DNA from: Pelobacter sp. UBA5610
GTDB taxonomy: Bacteria; Desulfobacterota; Desulfuromonadia; Desulfuromonadales; Syntrophotaleaceae
Assembly (NCBI GenBank): GCA_002424645.1
Contig: DIKU01000154.1
Coordinates: 16,496-27,066 of the forward strand
Length of the DNA stretch: 10,571 nucleotides
Direction: 5' to 3'
Shown here piece by piece: positions 1 to 5,958 of the stretch. A program made the translations under genes and the position numbers. Numbering within the stretch: position 1 is the stretch's first letter; each line of letters opens with the position of its first letter. The notes beneath the pieces were generated by a model. That model was not told the origin of the DNA and ran no database searches. It worked only from the letters and a program-made list of their open reading frames with translations.

Positions 1-218
1 GTTCCGACGTCGCGCCCCTCGATCCTGATGGTGCCGGCAGTGGGTTGGTCGATGCCTCCAATAAGATTGAGGACGGTTGTTTTGCCGCTGCCGGAGGGGC
101 CGGCCAACACGGTAAATTCGCCCTTGTCGATGGACAGCGTAAATCCGGTCAAGGCCGTGACTTGCTGGTTTCCCAAGGGGTAAACCTTGCTGATGTCAGT
201 GAGTTCGATAAGGGCCAT
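1..218 (-). CDS. LolD/MacB-type ABC transporter ATP-binding protein, 3' part beyond the window
   Basis: This is the N-terminal 72 codons of an ABC ATPase; the rest lies left of position 1. The start is ATG at 218, with an AAGGA-type Shine-Dalgarno about 8 nt upstream. The reading begins MALIELTDISKVY and contains a perfect Walker A, GPSGSGKT, at residues 40-47. The short lead-in and the spacing to Walker A are typical of the LolD/MacB/FtsE subfamily that drives FtsX-type permeases. Such ATPases hydrolyse ATP on the cytoplasmic face to power extraction of lipoproteins or other hydrophobic substrates from the inner membrane. It follows two permease genes on the same strand, so it is probably their ATPase. 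The signature and Walker B motifs are outside the window, and the substrate is unknown. A 95-bp repeat-rich gap separates it from the permeases, unlike the 1-2 nt spacings elsewhere in the operon. Confidence 0.9.
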   Translation of the reverse strand, partial: MALIELTDISKVYPLGNQQVTALTGFTLSIDKGEFTVLAGPSGSGKTTVLNLIGGIDQPTAGTIRIEGRDVG

Positions 219-221
219 GAA

Positions 222-311
222 AATCGTCCTTTGTCACGTGTCCTTTGTCACTTGTCGCGGCCCCGTTTTGGTTGCTGATTCAATGCAGAGGACCAATGAC
301 GAAGGACGATT
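222..311. repeat. Heptamer-phased inverted repeat in the gap before the ATPase gene
   Basis: Two 23-nt arms, 222-244 and 289-311, are imperfect inverted repeats with 19 of 23 positions complementary. They begin with a 15-nt block, AATCGTCCTTTGTCA against AATCGTCCTTCGTCA, and finish with a 5-bp block. On the plus strand GTCCTTTGTCAC occurs twice, at 226-237 and 240-251, a period of 14. The right arm divides into heptamers AGGACCA, ATGACGA, AGGACGA at 289-309. The central stretch is 245-288. On the minus-strand transcript the promoter-proximal arm is 311-289, and the distal arm covers the Shine-Dalgarno of the ATPase gene. It could be a translational control hairpin or merely a dispersed intergenic repeat. 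Confidence 0.8.
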
Positions 312-313
312 GG

Positions 314-1543
314 TTAAATATGCCGCATCGCTGAGGCAGGGGCCAGTCGCGCCGCTTTGATGGCAGGATAAAGGCTTGCAGCGAGGGCGATAAGCATGAG
401 GTATATGGCGATTTTGACCATCCATGAAATGTCCCAGTTCGCCCGGATAATCGGATCAAAGATAACGCCACCGAATTCCATGTTTTCCGGCATGAGGCTT
501 CGCAGGTCGATGCCGTGAACAACCAGGTACCAGGTCAGCAGGCTGCCGAAGATGGATCCGGCCAGCACGGAGATGACCCCAAGAGCCAGACCTTCGGCGA
601 GGATCATGCGGCACAGTCGCCCGGGGGTCGCTCCCACGGCGAGGATGATGCCGAATTCCCGGATGCGCTCCATGACCGACATCAGCATGGTATTGATTAC
701 ACCGATGGAGACGATCACAATCATGATGGCAAATATGAACTTCTGGCTGGCATAGTCGAGTTTGATGGAATTGGCCAGATTCGGCATAGCCTGATCCCAT
801 GCCACTGCACGTATCGGCGATGCCTTCAGTCGTTGCCGTAATTTCGGCATGACCGTGGCCCCGTCATCCGCGTGATGGAGAATCAGGGCCAGTTCATGGA
901 TTTCTCCGGGGAATCCGCCCATGGTTGCGGCGCGTTCCCGTCCGACCATGACCAGTGAACCATCCACGTCCCGCAGGCCGGTATGCACCTCCCCCCGCAC
1001 TCGAAATAGTTCGCTGACCAGTTCTCCCTGGCGGTTCTGGACGGTGATGACCAGTTTGTTTCCGACGCCCAATTTAAGTTCGTCCAAAAGCTTGCTGCCA
1101 AGCAGCGCATCCCGGCTAGCGAGGCTTTCAGGCATGCTTCTGGCGGGCAGTTTAAGCAAAAACGGGTTGACGGTATATTCCTCGGCAGGGGAAATGCCGG
1201 TCAACAGGATGCCGCGACTTTCGCGGCTCGATTGGGCAAGCCCCGGCAGGTATACGCGCGGCAGGATCCGCATTACCTCGGTCATGTCTGCCAGTTGGTG
1301 TTCGAACTTCGCAGGGTTGAAGGTAAGGGTTTCATCCCGGGAGTTACTATAATCTTCCCGGTAGAGGGCGATATGCCCCGAACCGGCGCGAACGCCACTG
1401 TCGATCATGCGCGCATAGGTTCCTATGGCAAGGTTATGGAAACCCTGCATCAGCATGAGGCTGAAGCTCAACGCCGCCAGGGTGATAAGGCTGCGTCGTC
1501 TGTTGCGCCAGAGATTCTTCCAGGCCAGCATCAGGATGTCCAT
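314..1543 (-). CDS. FtsX/MacB-family ABC transporter permease (second permease, LolC/LolE-like)
   Basis: This 409-aa inner-membrane permease has the four-helix FtsX architecture. TM1 is near residues 19-40, after the basic lead WRNRRRS. A large periplasmic domain follows at about 45-265. Three more helices lie near 268-290, 312-340 and 373-393. The cytoplasmic motif SVMERIREFGIILAVGA (289-305), after TM2, is the conserved family segment that contacts the ATPase. The C-terminal PAIKAARLAPASAMR is also typical. The start ATG at 1543 has a good GGGAGGA Shine-Dalgarno inside the end of the upstream gene, and only 1 nt separates it from that gene's stop. It is a diverged paralogue of the neighbouring permease, so the two probably form a heterodimer as LolC and LolE do. 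The family is certain; the substrate (lipoprotein, lipid or other) is not. Confidence 0.93.
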   Translation of the reverse strand: MDILMLAWKNLWRNRRRSLITLAALSFSLMLMQGFHNLAIGTYARMIDSGVRAGSGHIALYREDYSNSRDETLTFNPAKFEHQLADMTEVMRILPRVYLPGLAQSSRESRGILLTGISPAEEYTVNPFLLKLPARSMPESLASRDALLGSKLLDELKLGVGNKLVITVQNRQGELVSELFRVRGEVHTGLRDVDGSLVMVGRERAATMGGFPGEIHELALILHHADDGATVMPKLRQRLKASPIRAVAWDQAMPNLANSIKLDYASQKFIFAIMIVIVSIGVINTMLMSVMERIREFGIILAVGATPGRLCRMILAEGLALGVISVLAGSIFGSLLTWYLVVHGIDLRSLMPENMEFGGVIFDPIIRANWDISWMVKIAIYLMLIALAASLYPAIKAARLAPASAMRHI

Positions 1544-1544
1544 G

Positions 1545-2768
1545 TCAATCCTCCCGCAGCGCGGCCGCAGGTTGCAGGCGGGCGGCCCGGCGGGCAGGTA
1601 ACCAACCGGCCAGTACGGCGATGATCAGCATCAGCGCTGCCGGTAGCAGATAGTTGCCGAGTTCGTTGGCAGCGTGCAGCCTCGGCAAGATTGTGCTGCC
1701 GGCATAAGTGATAGGCGTCAGGTGCTCGGACAAGTCGATGCCGACCCGTTGCATATACATTGTCATCAGCCCGCCCAGACCGCAGCCGACCGTTAACGCT
1801 ACCAGACCCATAATCAGGGTTTCGGTCAGCACCAGCATCCTTATTTGCCAGCAGCGCATTCCCAAAGCCATCAGGACACCGAATTCCCGGGTGCGCTCCA
1901 TGACCGACATGTAAAAGGTATTGAGGATGCCGAGGCCGGTGGCCAGGTAGAGAATCGTTGCCACCACCAGGCGACTGGCGTCAAAGCTGAGAATCGCCTC
2001 CTGCAATTCCGGCATCAGCGCACCCCAGGCGGTTGCTGCAAGTTTGGCGGGTAAAGAGGTGTTCAGCTGGTTGGCCATCCCGCCGGCATCGCGTGGGTGT
2101 TCGATTCGCATGGCCAGTTCGTGTACCTGGCCCTCCATCACCAAGACTCTCTGCAGCCAGGGCAGGGGGACGAGTACCAGGTTGTTATCATGAACGGCAT
2201 CGCCGGTGGCAAAAATGCCGGTGACGGTTAACAGATCGTTGCCGATGGAGCCGTCCGCGGCCTGGGTTACGAACACCAGTTCATCCCCCGGCATCACCCC
2301 TAATTTTTTTGCCAGCTCCCGGCCCAGCAATGCTTCGCTTTGTGCCTGTGGTGCAGGGTAGCTGCCAGCGACCAGGTGGTCCGCCAGATTGGTCACCTGC
2401 CGTTCGTCGTTCGGACGTACTCCCAGCAGTTCGGCCGGATAGGTGCTGTGTGCATGAGACAACAAGCCGAAGCCCCGCAGCCGTGGCGAAATTCCCAATA
2501 TCTCGCGTCTTTTTCCGAGGTCGGCGATCAAGTCGGCGTCGGGGGCAAAGGCTGCAAACATTTCGCGATCCTGCTGATAGCCTGGCACGGAGATGACAAT
2601 GTGCCCGCGATACTGTTCGGTAGCCGCGGACAGCATGTCGTCCAGCATGCCGCTGAAAACCCCGAGCGCAAGGATCAGCAAGGACGATGAAACGACCATG
2701 GCTGTCAGCGTCAGCAGCGTGCGGCGTTTGTTGCGCCAGATATTGCGCGAAGCCAGAGCCAGCATCAT
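1545..2768 (-). CDS. FtsX/MacB-family ABC transporter permease (first permease, LolC/LolE-like)
   Basis: This 407-aa inner-membrane permease has the same layout as its downstream partner. TM1 is at about 19-39, after the basic NIWRNKRRT. A periplasmic domain follows at about 40-265. Further helices lie near 267-289, 311-336 and 373-390. The family motif SVMERTREFGVLMALG occupies 288-303, and the protein ends PARRAARLQPAAALRED. The operon is tight: the LolA-like gene stops 2 nt before this start, and the next permease starts 1 nt after this stop. Two consecutive ATG codons (2768 and 2765) are possible starts. Neither has a strong Shine-Dalgarno, so translation is probably coupled to the upstream gene. 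Conserved spans such as NxWRNKRR and MERxREFG are shared with the other permease, while the periplasmic domains differ, as expected for a two-subunit permease. Substrate unknown. Confidence 0.93.
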   Translation of the reverse strand: MMLALASRNIWRNKRRTLLTLTAMVVSSSLLILALGVFSGMLDDMLSAATEQYRGHIVISVPGYQQDREMFAAFAPDADLIADLGKRREILGISPRLRGFGLLSHAHSTYPAELLGVRPNDERQVTNLADHLVAGSYPAPQAQSEALLGRELAKKLGVMPGDELVFVTQAADGSIGNDLLTVTGIFATGDAVHDNNLVLVPLPWLQRVLVMEGQVHELAMRIEHPRDAGGMANQLNTSLPAKLAATAWGALMPELQEAILSFDASRLVVATILYLATGLGILNTFYMSVMERTREFGVLMALGMRCWQIRMLVLTETLIMGLVALTVGCGLGGLMTMYMQRVGIDLSEHLTPITYAGSTILPRLHAANELGNYLLPAALMLIIAVLAGWLPARRAARLQPAAALRED

Positions 2769-2770
2769 GA

Positions 2771-3529
2771 TCAGCGTCGTTTCAGGTTGCGAAGCGAAAA
2801 GAAATCCTCGTTCAGTGGAATATCGAATTCGATCTGATGGTATTGTAAAAGTGTCTGTTCTTCCGGCTTGTCCATCGGTTGCACGATCATGCGCAGGGGG
2901 AGTCTCCGGTTATCGATGGTTTTCACCTGGTCGAACAGGATTTCGCGAACTTTGACCATGGCTTCGTCGAAATATTCGACACGCTGGGGAACCCGGTCGG
3001 CCTTGCCGACCTGGTAGATAATCTTTCCCCACACGACCGCAGCCTCCGGTTTGGGCAGGCCCTCGATGCGCCAGAAATCATCGGTTTCCGTCAGCATGGA
3101 AAATTCGTAGTCCTGGTCGATGTGAGCCTGTTTGACCAGATCGTTATTGGTGATGTGACTGCCCATCCAGGCACCGCCCATCATGGACGGGGGGATTTTG
3201 ATGATACGGTCGACTTTGGGGAGATAATTCCACACCTCCCGGCCGTTCTTGAGTGTGGCGACGTCGCGCTCCTTGGCCGGTTCGAGAATGCGGATTAAAA
3301 ATTGATCGCGTCCCATCGACCATGCCTCCATTTTTAGGGAACGCTTCCAGTGTTCCGTACTCACCTGCATGGTCATGTTTGCATGGGATGACGTGCCGGT
3401 ATACTGGTCTTCCACTTCGCGGATGAGGGCGCGCAGGTCAAGGTTGGTGACGACCTCGGCATGGCCGGAAACAGCCAGCAAGGTCGCCATGGAAAAAAGC
3501 AGGAGTGTGATTCTCGTGCATTGCCTCAT
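2771..3529 (-). CDS. Secreted LolA-like outer-membrane lipoprotein-sorting protein
   Basis: This 252-aa protein has a clear Sec signal peptide: basic MRQCTR, a hydrophobic core to about residue 20, and probable cleavage after GHA at 24. There is no lipobox cysteine at that site, so the mature protein should be soluble in the periplasm. The central region carries NYLPKVDRIIKIPP (101-114) followed by SMMGGAWMGS (115-124). I recognise this as characteristic of the LolA-like family annotated 'outer membrane lipoprotein-sorting protein' (PF17131 by recollection), not of classical LolA. These proteins are predicted to have the half-barrel LolA fold that shields an acyl chain. It is the first gene of the operon, 2 nt before the first permease, which suggests it accepts the substrate from that permease complex. 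A reasonable AAGG Shine-Dalgarno precedes the ATG. The exact cargo is unknown. Confidence 0.88.
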   Translation of the reverse strand: MRQCTRITLLLFSMATLLAVSGHAEVVTNLDLRALIREVEDQYTGTSSHANMTMQVSTEHWKRSLKMEAWSMGRDQFLIRILEPAKERDVATLKNGREVWNYLPKVDRIIKIPPSMMGGAWMGSHITNNDLVKQAHIDQDYEFSMLTETDDFWRIEGLPKPEAAVVWGKIIYQVGKADRVPQRVEYFDEAMVKVREILFDQVKTIDNRRLPLRMIVQPMDKPEEQTLLQYHQIEFDIPLNEDFFSLRNLKRR

Positions 3530-3570
3530 CGATTGGCCTTGTCAAAAGGGCTTATGATAGATGTCCTTCA

Positions 3571-3598
3571 ATTATAGAGGGGAATCGCGGGATGCAAA
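3571..3598 (-). promoter_or_regulatory. Candidate sigma70 promoter of the LolA-like/permease operon
   Basis: On the minus strand a perfect TATAAT lies at 3576-3571. A TTTGCA -35 (4 of 6 consensus) lies at 3598-3593, with a 16-bp spacer. Initiation would be near 3564, giving a leader of about 35 nt before the ATG at 3529. This is from visual motif matching only. Confidence 0.55.
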
Positions 3599-3644
3599 GG
3601 CAGGTTTTTATTGGCCCGGCAATACAGCCTTGTCGTGCTGACCC

Positions 3645-3673
3645 TTGACCATAGGCAGGGCCTGCATTACATT
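3645..3673 (+). promoter_or_regulatory. Candidate sigma70 promoter of the DUF6178-like gene
   Basis: TTGACC (5 of 6) at 3645-3650 and TACATT (4 of 6) at 3668-3673 are separated by exactly 17 bp. Initiation near 3680 would leave a leader of about 32 nt before the ATG at 3712. It is arranged back to back with the promoter of the opposite operon. Confidence 0.5.
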
Positions 3674-3711
3674 GTCCGCCATCTATTCAAATAATAAACA
3701 AGGGAGTTTTT

Positions 3712-5409
3712 ATGAGCAGAACCGAAAAACCGGGAACGGAAGACCAGTCCAAGACGCTGGTTGCTCTGTCTCACCCGGTACGAGACTCTCGCCGTTTCGC
3801 CAGCCTATCTCTTCAGGAACAACAGGACAGGGTGCGTCGGGCCGACCCGTCCACCCGCTATCGTATGATTCTCGAGGTTGCCGACGGCCGGGCGTTGGTA
3901 CAGTCTTTGGCTTCACAGGACCTGTTTTTGACCATCAAAGAACTGGGTCGGGACGAGGTGCCGGAACTTGTCTCCATGGCCTCGGGGGAACAGTTGACCG
4001 CCTTTGTCGATCTCGACTGCTGGCGCAAGGATCTGATCGATGCGCCGGAAGCGCTGCATTGGCTGGCTTTGGCCATGACCGAAAGCGAAGATAAGGTTTT
4101 GGAGGCAGCGCTTTCCATCGATTTTGAGCTGCTGGTACTCATCATGCGAAATTTCGTGCAGGTTCTGAGGGGCGCGCAGGCTTTTCACGATGAGGACAAC
4201 CCGGCCGACCGGTCCAAGTGCATTGGCGGGTACGAGATGGAAATGCTGCAACCGAAGTATGCGAAGCTCGTAAGAAGTATGCTCGATTGCCTGTATCGTC
4301 TGGATGAGGGTTTCTATACTCACCTGATGGAGGTGTTGCGGTGGGAACTTCCATCCTCGCTTGAGGAAAACGCTTTTCAGTCTCACTGCGAACGTTTGCA
4401 GGATCTCGGTTTTCCCGATCCCTCGCAGGCCCGGGAAATTTATGCCTGGGTCGATCCGGATACCTTTGATGTAGCGCAGTATCGGCGCTATCCGGGGATG
4501 GTCGAGACTGAACAGCCGCCCGGCTTTGTACTGAGCGTGGTGCGGGCCAGGGATCTGCTGGGCAAAGTCCTGGCGGCCGGTCTGGATGATGCTTCCGGTT
4601 GGGATCTGACCTATCTGGCCAACAAGGTGCTGGTGGCCGATGGCATCGACTTTGGCGATCGGGAGCAGTTGCAGGGCGCCATGGACAAGGTCTACGGATA
4701 CCTGAATCTGGCCCTCGAACATTTGTGTCATACCGATGAGCAACGTGCCACCCAGCTGTTTGGCGACACGTATCTTTTGCCCCTTTTTCGGCTGGGTTAC
4801 AGCCTGACCTTGCAATTGCAGCGGCAGGCGCGGCGGTTGCTGGGGTCTTCCATCGGGCCCTGGCTCGATGGTGTCTGGCAACAGTCCCTTGACATCGTTG
4901 CCATGGGGCAGCCGCATTGTCCCCGGGTGCTTGATGAGCCATCCGTCGAAGGTTCGCGGCCCTATCGCAACATGTCCGATGTGCGCCGGGTCAAGGATTT
5001 GCTCGACACCGCGGATGCGACCCGCAGGTTGTTCGAGGAACATTTCCCCTTCCGTTTGCCTGTGCCGGACGAGCTTGATCTGAGCGGCTGTCAGCCGGAG
5101 GAGGCCCAGGCTGTCGGCTTGCGGCATTTTTTCCTTACCGCTTTGGCCAATCGATTGCTGGGCAGGGGGTTTGACCCTACGCCGCTACCGGCTGCCGAGC
5201 TGGCTGCTCTGCATGGCAGGGTCTGCCGGGATAAAGCTCTGGCCGAGGCCCTGCGCGAGGAAACGCGCACCTGGTTGCAAACGCTGGAACCCTTGGCATG
5301 GAGCTTCGTCGAGACATGCTTGCATTGCTGGGATGATGCCCTTTGTCCCTTGCGGGCAGACATGCTCGATCCGCGCTTTGTCGATGGTTTGCTGATCCGG
5401 ACCGCTTGA
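3712..5409 (+). CDS. DUF6178-like protein of unknown function
   Basis: This 565-aa protein has no signal peptide and no obvious membrane segment, so it is probably cytoplasmic. The start ATG at 3712 has an AAGGGAG Shine-Dalgarno 5 nt upstream. The N-terminal third contains a helical segment around residues 60-115, LFLTIKELG followed by a stretch with FVDLDCWRKD. I associate this with the DUF6178 family found mainly in Deltaproteobacteria; the match is from memory and unconfirmed. The rest looks alpha-helical and rich in Leu, Asp, Glu and Arg, with scattered cysteines but no CxxC pair, Walker motif, helix-turn-helix or catalytic signature that I can see. It stands alone: the upstream operon is divergent and the cold-shock gene downstream has its own leader. 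No function can be assigned. No clear intrinsic terminator follows; only weak GC-rich dyads are present at 5415-5449. Confidence 0.85.
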   Translation: MSRTEKPGTEDQSKTLVALSHPVRDSRRFASLSLQEQQDRVRRADPSTRYRMILEVADGRALVQSLASQDLFLTIKELGRDEVPELVSMASGEQLTAFVDLDCWRKDLIDAPEALHWLALAMTESEDKVLEAALSIDFELLVLIMRNFVQVLRGAQAFHDEDNPADRSKCIGGYEMEMLQPKYAKLVRSMLDCLYRLDEGFYTHLMEVLRWELPSSLEENAFQSHCERLQDLGFPDPSQAREIYAWVDPDTFDVAQYRRYPGMVETEQPPGFVLSVVRARDLLGKVLAAGLDDASGWDLTYLANKVLVADGIDFGDREQLQGAMDKVYGYLNLALEHLCHTDEQRATQLFGDTYLLPLFRLGYSLTLQLQRQARRLLGSSIGPWLDGVWQQSLDIVAMGQPHCPRVLDEPSVEGSRPYRNMSDVRRVKDLLDTADATRRLFEEHFPFRLPVPDELDLSGCQPEEAQAVGLRHFFLTALANRLLGRGFDPTPLPAAELAALHGRVCRDKALAEALREETRTWLQTLEPLAWSFVETCLHCWDDALCPLRADMLDPRFVDGLLIRTA

Positions 5410-5483
5410 GGCGGCCCCGGCGCATGACAAAAGGGGTTGATTTCGCGCCAGTGTTATGTTAGTGAAATTATATTAATAAGTAG

Positions 5484-5560
5484 CCAGTCATGCATTTTGT
5501 CAGTTGACACGTTGTTAGTGCGTCTGCATGACGGTTCCGGCCATGGTTGACGGCGGAGCC
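5484..5560 (+). promoter_or_regulatory. Structured leader region of the cold-shock gene
   Basis: The 193 bp between the DUF6178-like gene and the cold-shock start contain two adjacent dyads. GTCATGCA at 5487-5494 and TGCATGAC at 5525-5532 are perfect 8-bp arms 30 nt apart. Directly after comes GGTTCCG at 5533-5539, pairing with CGGAGCC at 5554-5560 with one G-U. Inside the first loop is TGTCA-GT-TGACA (5498-5509), which overlaps a TTGACA (5504-5509) that could be a -35; no good -10 follows at 16-18 bp. An AT-rich stretch lies at 5455-5480. Cold-shock genes often carry structured 5' leaders, so this may be either the promoter/operator or the mRNA leader. Confidence 0.45.
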
Positions 5561-5602
5561 AGGCAAGTGTTGGCGTATCGCGAGATCAAAGGAGTAACCA
5601 AA

Positions 5603-5803
5603 ATGGCAGTAGGCGTGGTGAAGTGGTTTAATGACGCGAAAGGGTTTGGATTCATCGAGCAGGAAAACGGTGCGGACGTGTTCGTACACTTCTCGGTAAT
5701 TCAGTCCGAAGGCTTCAAAAGTCTGACCCAGGGTCAGCAGGTCGAGTTCGAAGTCATCGAAAGCCAGAAAGGGCCTCAGGCAAATAATGTGATCAAGTTG
5801 TAG
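5603..5803 (+). CDS. CspA-family cold-shock protein
   Basis: This 66-aa protein is a single cold-shock domain with an OB fold that binds single-stranded RNA and DNA. The family acts as RNA chaperones and antiterminators. The start MAVGVVKWFN is standard for the family. RNP1 is KGFGFI at residues 13-18 and RNP2 is VFVHF at 26-30, with the aromatic residues that stack on bases all present. The C-terminal GPQANNVIKL is also typical. The length equals that of the family. The start at 5603 was chosen because AAAGGAG lies 7 nt upstream. An in-frame ATG at 5528 would add 25 residues that have no counterpart in the family. The gene is monocistronic, ending at a long hairpin. Whether it is cold-induced cannot be told from sequence alone. 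Confidence 0.97.
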   Translation: MAVGVVKWFNDAKGFGFIEQENGADVFVHFSVIQSEGFKSLTQGQQVEFEVIESQKGPQANNVIKL

Positions 5804-5833
5804 GGTCTTTCCGGGCTTGCTATCCTAATTTTA

Positions 5834-5871
5834 ACAACAAAGCTCCGCGGATTTTCGCGGAGCTTTGTTGT
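5834..5871. terminator. Perfect 16-bp hairpin between convergent genes, probable bidirectional terminator
   Basis: ACAACAAAGCTCCGCG (5834-5849) is perfectly complementary to 5856-5871, with a 6-nt loop GATTTT. The GC-rich core closes the loop, and the base of the stem is A/T-rich, so the T residues CTTTGTTGT lie in the 3' arm instead of in a separate U tract. The tail on the plus strand is GTAAAG; on the minus strand it is TAAAATT. It sits 30 nt after the cold-shock stop, between that gene and the oppositely oriented methyltransferase gene, so it can serve both. Confidence 0.85.
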
Positions 5872-5927
5872 GTAAAGTCGTAATCGGGAATGGATAGCAA
5901 CTACCAGGCAAAAATTTTGCTGTTGCT

Positions 5928-5958
5928 ACTCACCAATCACTAATCACTGTCTTTGTCA
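5928..5958. repeat. Heptamer-phased repeat tract at the end of the methyltransferase gene
   Basis: Plus-strand AATCACT occurs twice in tandem (5935-5941 and 5942-5948), preceded by the related CTCACC and followed by GTCTTTGTCA. On the minus strand the tract starts with the TGA stop codon of the methyltransferase gene and reads TGACAAAGACAGTG, then ATTAGTG, ATTGGTG. The TGACAAAG(G)AC part matches the repeats at 226-251, so the two loci appear to share a repeat family with a 7-nt phase. Confidence 0.65.

Noticed and set aside
3913..5127. 404-codon open frame antisense to the DUF6178-like gene
   Set aside because: It lies wholly inside a gene with good start and Shine-Dalgarno, and its protein shows no recognisable motif. 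Long antisense frames are expected from codon bias in GC-rich genes.
5415..5449. Terminator after the DUF6178-like gene
   Set aside because: Only short dyads (CCCC/GGGG and GGCGC/GCGCC) are present, with no T run, so an intrinsic terminator is not supported.
5528..5602. N-terminal extension of the cold-shock protein from an upstream in-frame ATG
   Set aside because: The added 25 residues are not part of the compact cold-shock fold, the upstream ATG has no Shine-Dalgarno, and AAAGGAG is placed correctly for the ATG at 5603.
5928..5958. CRISPR-like short repeats
   Set aside because: The units are 7 nt with no unique spacers, and only a few copies exist; this is a short phased repeat tract, not a CRISPR array.
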